Assembly: GCA_024636225.1 (NCBI GenBank)
Contig: JAGXHN010000030.1
Location: forward strand, 1-59,633
DNA: 59,633 nucleotides
Reading direction: 5' to 3'
DNA from: Desulfuromonadaceae bacterium
GTDB lineage: Bacteria; Desulfobacterota; Desulfuromonadia; Desulfuromonadales; UBA2294
In this document: positions 29,968 to 39,670 of the stretch, piece after piece
How the letters are laid out: each line of letters begins with the position of its first letter
How positions within the stretch are numbered: the first letter of the stretch is position 1
Position numbers and translations under genes: made by a program
The notes under the pieces: model-generated
What the model was told of the DNA's origin: nothing
Seen by the model: only the letters and a program-made list of their open reading frames with translations
Databases searched by the model: none

Positions 29968-30693
29968 ATGACGAAAGAACGTGTACAAAAATTAATTGCA
30001 GCGTGTGGTCTGGCCTCACGGCGTGAGGCTGAACGCTGGATCGAGGCCGGACGTGTCGCTGTAAACGGGGTGGCAATCTCCCTCGGCGACAAAGCCGATC
30101 CTGTGCTCGATCAGGTGACTGTTGATGGCAAACCGATCGGTCGCTGTGAAACACTGGTTACCCTTCTGCTTAATAAGCCGGTCGGTTATGTGACAACCAT
30201 GAGCGACCCGGAGGGGAGGCCGGTGGTGAGTGATCTCCTTACCGATGTTACAGAGCGCGTCGTCCCGGTTGGGCGGCTCGACCTGACGACAGAAGGGCTG
30301 TTGTTGATGACCAATGACGGGGATCTGGCGCAGCAGCTTGCTCACCCCCGTTACCACGTTGAAAAGAGATATCTGGCCAGGGTGCGTGGAACTGTTGAAG
30401 CTGCGGCGATAAAACAGCTGGCCGAGGGTGTCAAGCTCGAAGACGGGGTCACAGCGCCGGCCCTGGTTCGGCTGGTGCGTACGACCCGTACTCACTCCTG
30501 GCTGGAGTTTACTCTGCACGAAGGGCGTAATCGACAGGTGCGACGAATGTGTGAAGCACTCGGTTATCCGGTCAGCCGCCTCAAGCGGATCGCTTATGCT
30601 TTTTTGCAGGAAGGGGAGTTGAAGCCGGGTCAATATCGTCGATTAACGGCTCAGGAAGTGGCGCGCCTGAAGGGGTTGGGAGGGTTAAAATGA
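29968..30693 (+). CDS. rluB: 23S rRNA pseudouridine synthase (RluB family)
   Basis: Isomerises a uridine of 23S rRNA (U2605 in E. coli RluB). The 241-residue product has an N-terminal S4 RNA-binding domain (RVQKLIAACGLASRREAERW), the catalytic Asp105 in VGRLDLTTEGLLL and the C-terminal HEGRNRQVRRMCEALGYPV signature. ATG 29968 is chosen; a TTG at 29923 inside scpB would add 15 unlike residues. The end overlaps pgi by four bases. RluB versus RluE/RluF specificity cannot be proven from sequence alone. Confidence 0.9.
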   Translation: MTKERVQKLIAACGLASRREAERWIEAGRVAVNGVAISLGDKADPVLDQVTVDGKPIGRCETLVTLLLNKPVGYVTTMSDPEGRPVVSDLLTDVTERVVPVGRLDLTTEGLLLMTNDGDLAQQLAHPRYHVEKRYLARVRGTVEAAAIKQLAEGVKLEDGVTAPALVRLVRTTRTHSWLEFTLHEGRNRQVRRMCEALGYPVSRLKRIAYAFLQEGELKPGQYRRLTAQEVARLKGLGGLK

Positions 30694-32078
30694 TACGTGT
30701 CGATTACACCTATATGCTCGCAGATGTTATTGGTTCGGACAAAGGGGTTGCGTTATCCGAACTCGAAGCCTTAAGTGAGCGGACAAAACAGATTCATGCT
30801 GATCTGCAACGACGTCGGCAGCGTGGTGAACTGCCGGTTTACGATCTGCCGTTCGCAAAAAAGGTTGTTGAGCAGATTCGTCAGGTGGCCGATGAGTGGG
30901 GAGGGAGGTTTGATGCCCTGGTTGTACTCGGTATCGGCGGTTCGGCACTCGGGACGACGGCTGTCGCTCGGGCGCTTCTTCCCGGCCTGTATAATCAATA
31001 TGATCGTGCGGCTCGAAACAAACGACCGCGACTCTATGTTCTCGATAATGTCGATCCGGTTTCGATTAAACAGCTGCTGAACCACCTCAATCCAGTCGAT
31101 ACCTGTTTTTGTGTGATCAGTAAATCCGGGACGACGGTCGAGACTATGGGGCAGTTTCTCATTGCCCGACAGTGGTTGCAGGCGGCGGTCGGCGACGGTT
31201 GTGTCGACCAGATTCTGTTGGTGACGGATCCGGAAAAAGGGGTCTTGCGCCGTCTGGCCGAGACGCAAGGGTATCGTTCTTTTGCCGTGCCGGATGGCGT
31301 CGGCGGACGATTTTCGGTCCTGACTGCCGTTGGTCTTCTGCCGCTCGCAATCGCCGGGGTCGACATTGAACGCCTTCTGGCTGGAGCCGCCTCTTTTTCT
31401 GATCGGCTGCAATCCCCTCATCTGCTTGAAAATCCGGCATATCTGAGTGCTGCGCTGCACTATCTCGCTTATACCAAGGGGATGCCGATCAGTGTGCTGA
31501 TGCCGTACAGCGATCTGCTGAGCGATTTTTCCGACTGGTTTCGACAACTCTGGGCCGAGAGTCTCGGCAAGAAGATGCGTCTGGATGGCCGGATTGATCC
31601 GGTCGGACCGACGCCGGTCAAGGCGCTTGGTGCCACAGATCAGCACTCACAAGTGCAACTCTACATGGAGGGACCGCTCGATAAAATGGTGACTTTTATT
31701 ACTGTCGCCACGCAGGATGATATCCCGTTCCCTGAACCTGTCGATATTCCGGAGCTCGATTATCTGGCCGGAAAAACTGTCGGAGAGCTGCTCCTGGCAG
31801 AGCAACGTGCAACAGCATCAGCCTTGGCACGCTGCGGACGACCGAATATCACCTTGCAGCTGGAGTCTCTCTCGCCGGAAAATATCGGCGCCCTGATCTA
31901 TATGTTTGAGATCCAGACCCTTTTTGCCGGGGGACTGTTTGAGGTCGATCCACTTGATCAACCCGGAGTCGAAGCGGGGAAGGAATACACCTATGCCCTG
32001 ATGGGACGTCCAGGTTTTTCCTCTGTCAGAAATGAACTGGAAAGCTGGATTGAGAGCGTGGAACCTCGTATTATATAA
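30690..32078 (+). CDS. pgi: Glucose-6-phosphate isomerase
   Basis: Interconverts glucose 6-phosphate and fructose 6-phosphate. The 462-residue product is of the shorter class (E. coli is 549). LGIGGSALGTTAVARALL is the phosphate-binding SIS segment, ISKSGTTVETMGQF the second, and the C-terminal half shows the catalytic Glu in LWAESLGKKM and HSQVQLYMEGP. The start overlaps rluB by ATGA. The pairing of pgi with scpAB-rluB looks like simple operon neighbourhood rather than shared function. Confidence 0.94.
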   Translation: MIRVDYTYMLADVIGSDKGVALSELEALSERTKQIHADLQRRRQRGELPVYDLPFAKKVVEQIRQVADEWGGRFDALVVLGIGGSALGTTAVARALLPGLYNQYDRAARNKRPRLYVLDNVDPVSIKQLLNHLNPVDTCFCVISKSGTTVETMGQFLIARQWLQAAVGDGCVDQILLVTDPEKGVLRRLAETQGYRSFAVPDGVGGRFSVLTAVGLLPLAIAGVDIERLLAGAASFSDRLQSPHLLENPAYLSAALHYLAYTKGMPISVLMPYSDLLSDFSDWFRQLWAESLGKKMRLDGRIDPVGPTPVKALGATDQHSQVQLYMEGPLDKMVTFITVATQDDIPFPEPVDIPELDYLAGKTVGELLLAEQRATASALARCGRPNITLQLESLSPENIGALIYMFEIQTLFAGGLFEVDPLDQPGVEAGKEYTYALMGRPGFSSVRNELESWIESVEPRII

Positions 32079-32099
32079 GCAAAAATAGCCCCTTTCGCC

Positions 32100-32128
32100 T
32101 TGACAGTTCTGGGGGGAATGCTTTATCG
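32100..32128 (+). promoter_or_regulatory. Candidate promoter of the TPR-ExeA pair
   Basis: TTGACA at 32100-32105 with the weak -10 TTTATC/TTATCG (32122-32128) lies just after pgi and before the TTG-started TPR gene. The -10 is poor. Confidence 0.35.
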
Positions 32129-32165
32129 TCTGACGTTGGGTTACACTGATTGTGAGAGGGACTCT

Positions 32166-34265
32166 TTGGCCAGCAATAAAGACAAATTATTGGCATCTGC
32201 TCAGAAGTTGATTATCAAGGGGCAGACGACGCGCGCCATCAAGGATTATCAGCAGATCGTTGCGATCGATCCGAAGGATATGCGCTGCCGTCAGAAACTG
32301 GCCGATCTCTGCAGTAAAGCGGGGCACAACAGTGATGCCCTCGAATCGTATGAGATTGTCGCCAAGAATTTTGCCGATAAAGGTTTCTATCTCAAGGCCA
32401 TTGCTGTCTACAAGCAGATGCAGCGCCTCGATGCATCCCAGGTCATCATCTATCAAAAACTGGCGGAGTTGAACGAGAAGCAGGGGTTGATCGCCAACGC
32501 CATTGCCGAATACCGGGTTCTGGTCAAACATTACGAACAGAATAAAATGTTGGCCGAGGCTATCGGTATTTTGCAGCGCATGAAAGGGATCGATCCGGAA
32601 AACCTGAACATCCGGATCAAAATTGCTGAACTCTACTCTGCCACAGGTGATAAAAAGCAAGGCCTCAAAGAGTTTGAAGATGTGCTTGTTTTTCTGCGTG
32701 AAAAACAGAACTACTCCAAAATCATTAAACTCTATGAAATTTTCATGCCGCTTTTCCCCGGAGAAATTACCGTCGGGGCTCTTTTTTCGGAAGCGTGTCT
32801 GAAGACTGGCCAGTTTGAAAAAGGGTTGAAAATTCTCAAAGGGGCATTGAAGGAGAATCCGGACGATGTTGAAATTCTGGAACTCCTCTCGGACGCCTAT
32901 CATCAGCAAAAAGATTACAGCAACGAGAAACTGACGCTTAATCATCTCCTGAAAAAAGCCGAAGAGAACCTTGACTATCGTTTGCGCTATATCTGTTCCT
33001 GTTTCAGCCTCGGTGAAAAAAAACGTGCTCTTAATGAACTTGAAGAGTGGAAAGAATCTTTTTTTGCGGCGAAACGGGTCGCCGAGCTTAAACAGCTTTA
33101 CGAACGGTTATATAAATCTCTTCCAGGCGAAGAACGAGTCCTGCGAACGCTCTGTTCTATCTATGAACTGTCCGGTGACAAAGATAAACTGTCGAAAATA
33201 GTCTCTGAGCTCCCGGGCGAAACAGAGGAGATTCAGCTCGATATTCTTGTCTCTGCCCCTGATGAAATGATCGATGATTCGATCATGGGTGACGGTGATG
33301 ATGATCTTGAGGAGATCGAGATTGCTGAAGCGGATCTTATTGAAGAGCTTGAAGATTATGCGCCGATTGAGCTCGAAACGTTTGAAGAGTCACTCGATGA
33401 GCTGGAGGAGATTGAAGAACTTGAGGAGATCGAGGACCTTATAGAGTTGGACGAGTCTCTGGATCTGGAGCTGGAGATTGAACTTGACATCGATGAACCT
33501 GAGGATGCCGTACTCGAAATTAATGAAGATGATATTCAGGAGTCGACTGACGAGGACGAAATGGTCCTTGCTCTCGAAGAGGCGGATTTCTATCTTAATC
33601 AGGGGCTAATTGACGATGCCCGGCGCGTCTGTCTGGAGCTGCTCGGAAAATCACCGGATAATGAGAAAGTTCAGTCGAGACTGGCCGAAATTGAAAAGAA
33701 AAAAATCGAAGCTGCCGCCGTGCCTCAAGAGGAGTACATTGACCTTGCGGCCGAGGTGATGGCTGCGACTCAGGAAGATGAAGAAGAGGAAGATTTCTTT
33801 AATCTCTCTGACGAAAGTCTGGATGAGCCGATTGAAGAAGAGGTGGTCTCTGTTGAAGATGCTGAATCTTACTATAATCTCGGAATCGCCTACAAAGAGA
33901 TGGGGCTGATTAACGACGCGATTAATGAATTTGACAAAGCGATGAAGAACCCGACCCGACTGGTTGACAGTCTCGGTCTAAAAGCGATGTGTCTGGCGCA
34001 GACCGGAGACCTGGATGGTGCCGAGCAGATTTTCTGGGCTGTTCTGGAACAACCCGAACTCGGTAAGGATGAAAGAATCGGTCTACAGTATGAGCTCGGT
34101 CTGTTTTATGAGAATTGCAACCGGACAAACGAGGCGCTTTCTGTCTTTGAAGAGGTCGCACTAACCGATTCAGGTTATCGCGACGTGGCGACAAAGATGA
34201 CGACGCTTAAGTCCGCATCAGCTTCGTCAGCATCGAGTAAAAAAGATCGTGTCTCATATGTCTAA
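32166..34265 (+). CDS. Large acidic TPR-repeat protein
   Basis: A 699-residue cytoplasmic protein without signal peptide. The N-terminal ~380 residues are tetratricopeptide repeats (for example AIKDYQQIVAIDPKDMRCRQ and ALESYEIVAKNF), followed by an extremely acidic, low-complexity linker at about 395-500 (EEIEELEEIEDLIELDE), then two further TPR blocks. The TTG at 32166 has GAGAGGGA five bases upstream and gives the typical start ASNKDKLLASAQK; TTG 32100 is less likely. It is followed 24 bases later by an ExeA-like ATPase. Function unknown; a scaffold role is inference. Confidence 0.85.
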   Translation: MASNKDKLLASAQKLIIKGQTTRAIKDYQQIVAIDPKDMRCRQKLADLCSKAGHNSDALESYEIVAKNFADKGFYLKAIAVYKQMQRLDASQVIIYQKLAELNEKQGLIANAIAEYRVLVKHYEQNKMLAEAIGILQRMKGIDPENLNIRIKIAELYSATGDKKQGLKEFEDVLVFLREKQNYSKIIKLYEIFMPLFPGEITVGALFSEACLKTGQFEKGLKILKGALKENPDDVEILELLSDAYHQQKDYSNEKLTLNHLLKKAEENLDYRLRYICSCFSLGEKKRALNELEEWKESFFAAKRVAELKQLYERLYKSLPGEERVLRTLCSIYELSGDKDKLSKIVSELPGETEEIQLDILVSAPDEMIDDSIMGDGDDDLEEIEIAEADLIEELEDYAPIELETFEESLDELEEIEELEEIEDLIELDESLDLELEIELDIDEPEDAVLEINEDDIQESTDEDEMVLALEEADFYLNQGLIDDARRVCLELLGKSPDNEKVQSRLAEIEKKKIEAAAVPQEEYIDLAAEVMAATQEDEEEEDFFNLSDESLDEPIEEEVVSVEDAESYYNLGIAYKEMGLINDAINEFDKAMKNPTRLVDSLGLKAMCLAQTGDLDGAEQIFWAVLEQPELGKDERIGLQYELGLFYENCNRTNEALSVFEEVALTDSGYRDVATKMTTLKSASASSASSKKDRVSYV

Positions 34266-34289
34266 AAAAAAGGGAGCGATTACAAAATA

Positions 34290-35189
34290 ATGAGTTATCT
34301 TGCACACTTTAATTTAGAACGTGAACCGTTCTCAAATGCTCCTGACGCCCGGTTCTATTTCGACAGTGATCAGCACAGTCAGGCTCTGGTTCGTCTTATG
34401 TATGTTGTGAACTCCAACAAGGGACTTGCTGTTCTGGTTGGCGGAGTTGGAACCGGCAAAACGACTCTGGCGCGGCGCATGCTTGAAACGCTGGATGAGA
34501 GTAAATATGAATCATCGATGCTGGTGATGGTTCATTCCAGCATTAATCCTGAATGGATTTTGACCCGTATCGCCATGCAGCTCGGGGTACAGGATCCGGC
34601 TGCCGATCGTCTCACCGTTTTAAAACAGCTCTACGAGCGTCTGCTTGAGATTGAATCTGAGGGTCGCCGTGCGGTGATTCTGATTGATGAAGCCCAGATG
34701 CTGCAGAGCCGCGAGCTGATGGAGGAGTTTCGGGGGTTGTTAAATCTGGAAATTCCCGGCAAAAAATTATTAAATATCATCTTCTTTGGTCTGGCAGAGA
34801 TCGAAGATTGCCTGCGGCTTGACGAGCCCCTGGCGCAACGGGTCGCGTTGAAATATCATCTCAAATCTCTGTCGATCGAAATCACGACCTCTTATATACA
34901 GTACCGACTCAAAGTTGCTGGCGGCAAGGTTGATCTGTTTGATACTGCAGCGATTGACGCTATTCATCGCTTTGCCGGTGGTGTGCCACGGCTTATCAAT
35001 ACAATCTGTGATAATTGTCTCTTTGAATCATTTATGCTTAAGGTTGAGAAAATTGATGCGAAAATCGTTCATAGAGTTGCTGGAGATCTCGGACTCTCTG
35101 CGACGAAAATGAGTCTTGAGGAGGCGGTGACAGAAACAAGCGACCTGGACGAGATCGAAAGTATGCTTGATCAACTTGAGATCAAGTAA
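34290..35189 (+). CDS. ExeA/GspA-type AAA ATPase
   Basis: A 299-residue AAA ATPase of the ExeA family, which in Aeromonas drives secretin assembly with ExeB. Walker A GGVGTGKTT (residues 51-59), Walker B VILIDEAQML and a sensor NIIFFGLAEI are seen, then the C-terminal helical lid. It has no transmembrane or peptidoglycan-binding extension, so it is the ATPase core only. The preceding TPR gene is a probable partner. No secretin gene is in this window. Confidence 0.88.
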   Translation: MSYLAHFNLEREPFSNAPDARFYFDSDQHSQALVRLMYVVNSNKGLAVLVGGVGTGKTTLARRMLETLDESKYESSMLVMVHSSINPEWILTRIAMQLGVQDPAADRLTVLKQLYERLLEIESEGRRAVILIDEAQMLQSRELMEEFRGLLNLEIPGKKLLNIIFFGLAEIEDCLRLDEPLAQRVALKYHLKSLSIEITTSYIQYRLKVAGGKVDLFDTAAIDAIHRFAGGVPRLINTICDNCLFESFMLKVEKIDAKIVHRVAGDLGLSATKMSLEEAVTETSDLDEIESMLDQLEIK

Positions 35190-35255
35190 TTATAACCTTT
35201 AAAAAGTTTAATTATTAAAACGTCTCTTACTCGTTCTTCAATTATCGTTTAATTT

Positions 35256-35282
35256 AACGGTCGGCGTTTCCGACCGTTTTTA
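35256..35282 (+). terminator. Rho-independent terminator before mutL
   Basis: AACGGTCGG and CCGACCGTT form a perfect nine-bp stem with a CGTTT loop and a T tail. It ends the TPR-ExeA unit 19 bases before the mutL start. Confidence 0.88.
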
Positions 35283-35300
35283 GTTGGTTTGATGGTTTTT

Positions 35301-37079
35301 ATGAAACAAAAAATCCGTATCCTTCCGGAAAATCTCTGTAACAAGATTGCTGCTGGCGAGGTTGTTGAGCGTCCGGCATCGGTGGTCAAGGAGTTGATAG
35401 AGAATGCTCTGGATGCCGGGGCGGATGAAATTTTTCTCGATATCGAAGCAGGCGGCAGGAAGCTGATCCGGATTCGTGATAATGGCTCAGGGATGGCGCG
35501 TGATGACGCTTTTTTGTCTCTGGAGCGACACGCGACCAGCAAGATTGCGATCGATGACGATCTGTTCCGGTTGACCACTCTCGGTTTTCGTGGCGAGGCT
35601 CTCCCGTCTATTGCCTCGGTTTCACGTTTTGTTCTTCAGACCAGAGATCAAGCATCGGAAGAGGGGTTTCGTATCCGGGTTGCAGGCGGGAATGTTGAGC
35701 ATACTGAATCGATCGGAATGACTGTCGGCACAGACATTGAAGTCCGTAATCTTTTCTTCAATACCCCTGTACGGCGTAAATTCATGCGGACAGAGCAGAC
35801 TGAAATCGGGCATATCGCTGATGTGGTCAACCGTCAGGCGATGTCACGCCCTGAAGTTCGTTTTCGTCTCTCCCATAATGGCCGGATTCTGATTGACGTC
35901 TTTGCTGTCTCCCGGCTTGCGGATCGGGCCGCAAATCTGCTCGGTCGCCAGGCGGCGGACGGGATGCTCTCGCTGTTGGCAACGGAGGGTGACCTGGCGT
36001 TGCATGGCCTGGTTTCCGAACCGGATCGGTCTCGGGCTTCGACCGCTGCCATCTACTCCTATATCAACGGTCGATATGTCAGAGATCGGGTCGTTCAACA
36101 TGCGATCATTCAGGGTTATCGGACTCTTATACCAAAAGGGCGATATCCGGTAGCGGTGCTGTTTCTTGATCTACCGCCGGAGCTCGTCGATGTTAATGTG
36201 CATCCATCCAAGTATGAAGTGCGTTTTCGCGACCAGCGCTGCGTGCATGATTTTATTGTTGCGTCGATACGCAACTGTTTACGTGGTGATACGCATCGCT
36301 CTGCCAGAGTTGAACCCGACACTTTCGAACCGGATTTAAGGGTGACACCTTCTGAGCCCGTTCGCCCTTTGCCCTCGGTACAGGAATCTTTTTTCGCCTA
36401 TCGTTCCTCATTCTCGCCACAGATTCCGGTCGTCGATCCGTCTGAAAATTCAGTTCCCCCTTTTGCGCTGCCGGTTAAAGAAGATATCCCGACCGGCCCG
36501 TTTTCATCTTTAACGGTTATCGGTCAATTTCAGAACAGCTATCTCATCTGTCAGGATCGTGATGAGCTGGTTCTTGTCGATCAACATGCTGCGCACGAGC
36601 GGATCGGTTTCGAACGTCTGCGCAAACAGTTTTATGCGCAGGGGATTGCCAGGCAAGAACTACTGTTTCCGGTTGTGATGGAATATGATTTCAGGGAAGC
36701 GGCGCATTTACTGCAGAATCTGGACGAGTTGTCGCGGTTTGGATTCGATGTTGAGCCCTTTGGCGGCAATTCATTTGTGTTGAAATCGACTCCGCAGTTA
36801 ATGGCCGGAACCGGGGCGGAAGAGTTGCTGCGTGATGTGGCGGCAGAGCTCGGAGCGCTGGGTGAGTCGGCGCTGCTCGAAGAAGCGCTTGAGCAAATTC
36901 TGATGACAATGGCTTGCCACAGTGCGGTACGGGCCAACCAGTCCCTGTCGTCAGCGCAGATGCATGCATTGTTGCACGAACTGGATCAGGTCGATTTTAG
37001 TGGCCACTGTCCGCACGGACGCCCGGTGATCAAGCGACTATCTCTGTCTGAAATTGAACGGATGTTCAAGCGAACCTGA
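35301..37079 (+). CDS. mutL: DNA mismatch repair protein MutL (endonuclease type)
   Basis: GHKL ATPase that couples MutS recognition to strand excision. The 592-residue product has ENALDAGA, DNGSGM and GFRGEAL in the N-terminal ATPase. In the C-terminal domain DQHAAHERIGFE (from residue 427) matches the DQHAxxExxxxE metal motif, with CPHGRP and a terminal FKR; together they define nicking MutL proteins of bacteria without MutH. The ATG at 35301 has GATGG upstream; in-frame starts at 35289 and 35292 are possible. The stop overlaps the miaA start by one base. Confidence 0.95.
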   Translation: MKQKIRILPENLCNKIAAGEVVERPASVVKELIENALDAGADEIFLDIEAGGRKLIRIRDNGSGMARDDAFLSLERHATSKIAIDDDLFRLTTLGFRGEALPSIASVSRFVLQTRDQASEEGFRIRVAGGNVEHTESIGMTVGTDIEVRNLFFNTPVRRKFMRTEQTEIGHIADVVNRQAMSRPEVRFRLSHNGRILIDVFAVSRLADRAANLLGRQAADGMLSLLATEGDLALHGLVSEPDRSRASTAAIYSYINGRYVRDRVVQHAIIQGYRTLIPKGRYPVAVLFLDLPPELVDVNVHPSKYEVRFRDQRCVHDFIVASIRNCLRGDTHRSARVEPDTFEPDLRVTPSEPVRPLPSVQESFFAYRSSFSPQIPVVDPSENSVPPFALPVKEDIPTGPFSSLTVIGQFQNSYLICQDRDELVLVDQHAAHERIGFERLRKQFYAQGIARQELLFPVVMEYDFREAAHLLQNLDELSRFGFDVEPFGGNSFVLKSTPQLMAGTGAEELLRDVAAELGALGESALLEEALEQILMTMACHSAVRANQSLSSAQMHALLHELDQVDFSGHCPHGRPVIKRLSLSEIERMFKRT

Positions 37080-38047
37080 TGATTGCCAATCTCTGTGAAA
37101 AAGCGTCGGTCGTTGTGCTTTGCGGCCCGACCGCATCCGGGAAGACCGGTCTTGTTTGTCAACTCGCCGGTCAATTCGATATTGAAGTCGTCTCGGCTGA
37201 TTCCAGGCAGGTTTATCGTCTTATGGATATCGGCACGGCTAAGCCGACCAGACAAGAGCAACAGACTGTTTCGCATCATCTGATCGATCTTGTCGACCCT
37301 GATCACCCCTTCTCCGTAGCTGATTTTGTTGAGCGGGGTCGATCGGCTATTGCCGGTATTCTGGCTCGGGGGCATCTGCCGGTTATTGTCGGTGGAACCG
37401 GCCTCTATATTCGCGCCCTCATCGATGGCCTGATCGATGCTCCTGCCGCTGATGAAGCTCTGCGTCAGAGCCTGTTAACGTATGAACAAAAAGAGGGGGA
37501 GGGGGCTCTCTACCGGCGATTGCAACAAGTCGATAAAGATCAGGCTGAAATTATTCACCCCAATAATATGGCCAGAATCATCCGGGCGCTTGAGGTGTTT
37601 GAACTCGGTGGTATTCCGCTTTCCGTCTTGCAAAAGCGGCATGCCTTTGGTGATTCTCCCTATCGTCTGTTTAAAATTTATCTCAATCCACCGCGATCGA
37701 TTCTCGGCGAAAGAATCGATCAACGTGTGGAACAGATGATTTCTGATGGCCTTTTTACCGAGGTTCAGTCTCTTCTTGATGCGGGGTATGCGCCAGAGCT
37801 CAAGGCGCTGAAGACGATCGGCTACCGGGAATCGATCAGCTGTTTGTGTGGTGTGTTGAGCGCGGATGAGGCGATAGATCGGATAAAATTGGAAACGCGA
37901 CAGTACGCACGACGACAACAGACCTGGTTCAAGAAGGAAAAATCAATAATTTCAGTTGATTCCTCGGTAGAAACTGATACTATTTCGTCCATGATTAACT
38001 GTTTTCTTATGCAGAAAGGGAGAGGCTATGGGCAAAACACCTTTTAA
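37079..38047 (+). CDS. miaA: tRNA dimethylallyltransferase
   Basis: Adds a dimethylallyl group to N6 of A37 in tRNAs reading UNN codons, the first step of ms2i6A; MiaB, encoded at 47.4 kb, adds the methylthio group. The 322-residue protein has the P-loop GPTASGKTGL (about 16-25), DSRQVYRLMDIGTAKP, VIVGGTGLYIRAL and the C-terminal TIGYRESI. It shares a base with the mutL stop and overlaps hfq by 20 bases; the mutL-miaA-hfq order is a classic bacterial cluster. Confidence 0.95.
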   Translation: MIANLCEKASVVVLCGPTASGKTGLVCQLAGQFDIEVVSADSRQVYRLMDIGTAKPTRQEQQTVSHHLIDLVDPDHPFSVADFVERGRSAIAGILARGHLPVIVGGTGLYIRALIDGLIDAPAADEALRQSLLTYEQKEGEGALYRRLQQVDKDQAEIIHPNNMARIIRALEVFELGGIPLSVLQKRHAFGDSPYRLFKIYLNPPRSILGERIDQRVEQMISDGLFTEVQSLLDAGYAPELKALKTIGYRESISCLCGVLSADEAIDRIKLETRQYARRQQTWFKKEKSIISVDSSVETDTISSMINCFLMQKGRGYGQNTF

Positions 38048-38261
38048 TATTCAGGATCAATTTTTAAATCAGGCACGCAAGGAGAGGGTCCGGGTTGCTA
38101 TCAGTATGATGTCCGGAGAGGTTCTTGAAGGATATATTAAATCTTTCGACAGTTTTTGTGTCCTGGTCGATGGGAATTCAGACATCTTGTTGTATAAGCA
38201 TGCCATCGGTTCTATTACCTCCAAAGATGGTAATTTTCGTCTGCACGGCGGGCGGGACTGA
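38028..38261 (+). CDS. hfq: RNA chaperone Hfq
   Basis: Hexameric Sm-like chaperone that pairs small RNAs with mRNAs. The 77-residue protein has the N-terminal FNIQDQFLNQARKERVRV, Sm1 (VAISMMSGEVLEGYIKSFDSF) and Sm2 YKHAIGSI. The C-terminus is short (NFRLHGGRD), without the long tail of enterobacterial Hfq. GAGAGG lies upstream within miaA. A hairpin terminator follows. Confidence 0.97.
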   Translation: MGKTPFNIQDQFLNQARKERVRVAISMMSGEVLEGYIKSFDSFCVLVDGNSDILLYKHAIGSITSKDGNFRLHGGRD

Positions 38262-38288
38262 TCTTTTCTGAAACGTTATGTAAACAGG

Positions 38289-38324
38289 AATCCCCGTATG
38301 CGGTTATACTGCAGCGGGGATTTT
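38289..38324 (+). terminator. Rho-independent terminator after hfq
   Basis: AATCCCCG (38289-38296) pairs with CGGGGATT (38315-38322), with a further weak pairing inside the 18-base loop, and is followed by TT. It ends mutL-miaA-hfq. Confidence 0.7.
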
Positions 38325-38346
38325 GTATTGGTCGTTTTGAGGTTTT

Positions 38347-39648
38347 ATGGTGACATTAAAAGAAGTTCTCCCCGGCAGTATTGCCGCTGAACTCGAGCTT
38401 GCTGTTGGAGACAGACTCTGCTCTATTAATGGCGAGCCGGTCAGAGACTTTCTCGATCTTTTTCTTGCTGAGCAACAGGAGGAGCTGTTGCTCGTCGTTG
38501 AAAAACAGACGGGTGATGTCTGGGAACTTGAGATTGAAAAAGATCAAAACGATCCATTGGGGATCGCGGTGGAACACCCCGATCCGCAACAGTGCGGCAA
38601 TAATTGTATCTTCTGTTTTGTGCATCAGTTGCCAAGAGGGATGCGGCGATCACTCTATATCAAAGATGAAGATTTTCGTTTCTCTTATCTCTACGGCGCT
38701 TACGTGACGATGAGTAATATTTCGGAGAGCGATATTCAGAGAATCATCAAACAACAGCTTTCGCCGCTGTATGTCTCTGTGCATGCAGCGGATGATGCGT
38801 TGCGTACCCGCCTGCTCGGACGGTCTTCCCCGCCTGTTATACCGATACTGGAGCGGTTGGTTCAGGCCGGGATTGTGATTCATACCCAGATTGTTGTCTG
38901 CCCCGGGATCAACGACGGGACGTCCCTGGAAGAGACCATTATGGCGCTCTATACTCTTTCTCCGGGTGTTCGTTCTCTGGCGGTGGTTCCGGTCGGCCTC
39001 ACGGGGCACAGATCACACCTTCCAGAGCTAAGGACGCCAGACCCAAACGAGGCGAATGAAATACTTTCGACCGTGAAACGATGGCAGCAACTGGCGCTAT
39101 CTGCCACCGGCAGCCGTTTCATTTTTGCCGCCGATGAACTCTATCTCAGAGCGGCGGTCGATTTCCCTCCGGTTGAAGAGTATGAGGACTTGCCGCAGGT
39201 AGAGAACGGAATCGGTCAGGTCGCCTTGTTTCGCAGTCAGGCAGAGGAGGCTCTTCTTGAAGCGGATCTGATGCAACGTCCGGTTCAGGTTTCGACGTTC
39301 ACCGGCGCTTCTTTTTTCCCGGAGTTGCAGCGTTATCTGCAAAATTTATCCGAAAAAACCGCTTGCGCCATCACCCCTTATGAAGTTGAGAACCTGTTTT
39401 TTTCCGGGGAGGTAACCGTCGCCGGATTGTTGACCGGTTACGATGTGTTGGAGCAGTTGCGTGGTCAGGAGCTTGGTGAAGCCTTGCTTGTCCCGGATGT
39501 TGTCCTCAGGGACGGGGAGGAGCTGTTTTTGGATGATTTGTCACTTGAAGGACTCTCTGAAGCGTTGGGGGTCCCTTGTGTCAAGATTTCGAGCACACCG
39601 TGGGGGATTCTCGATGCAGTGGAAGATCTGTCGATTGAAGCAATTTAA
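38347..39648 (+). CDS. DUF512 radical-SAM-like protein with N-terminal PDZ-like domain
   Basis: A 433-residue protein. Residues 1-70 resemble a PDZ domain (LPGSIAAELELAVGDRLCSINGEPV). Then CGNNCIFCFVHQLP gives the CxxxCxxC iron-sulfur motif of radical SAM enzymes, followed by a TIM-barrel-like region (PLYVSVHAADDALRTRLLG) and the DUF512 C-terminal domain. The family's reaction is unknown. It lies 85 bases after hfq, behind a terminator, and 22 bases before a TPR gene. Confidence 0.88.
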   Translation: MVTLKEVLPGSIAAELELAVGDRLCSINGEPVRDFLDLFLAEQQEELLLVVEKQTGDVWELEIEKDQNDPLGIAVEHPDPQQCGNNCIFCFVHQLPRGMRRSLYIKDEDFRFSYLYGAYVTMSNISESDIQRIIKQQLSPLYVSVHAADDALRTRLLGRSSPPVIPILERLVQAGIVIHTQIVVCPGINDGTSLEETIMALYTLSPGVRSLAVVPVGLTGHRSHLPELRTPDPNEANEILSTVKRWQQLALSATGSRFIFAADELYLRAAVDFPPVEEYEDLPQVENGIGQVALFRSQAEEALLEADLMQRPVQVSTFTGASFFPELQRYLQNLSEKTACAITPYEVENLFFSGEVTVAGLLTGYDVLEQLRGQELGEALLVPDVVLRDGEELFLDDLSLEGLSEALGVPCVKISSTPWGILDAVEDLSIEAI

Positions 39649-39670
39649 TGGCTCTTGAAAGGATAACAGG

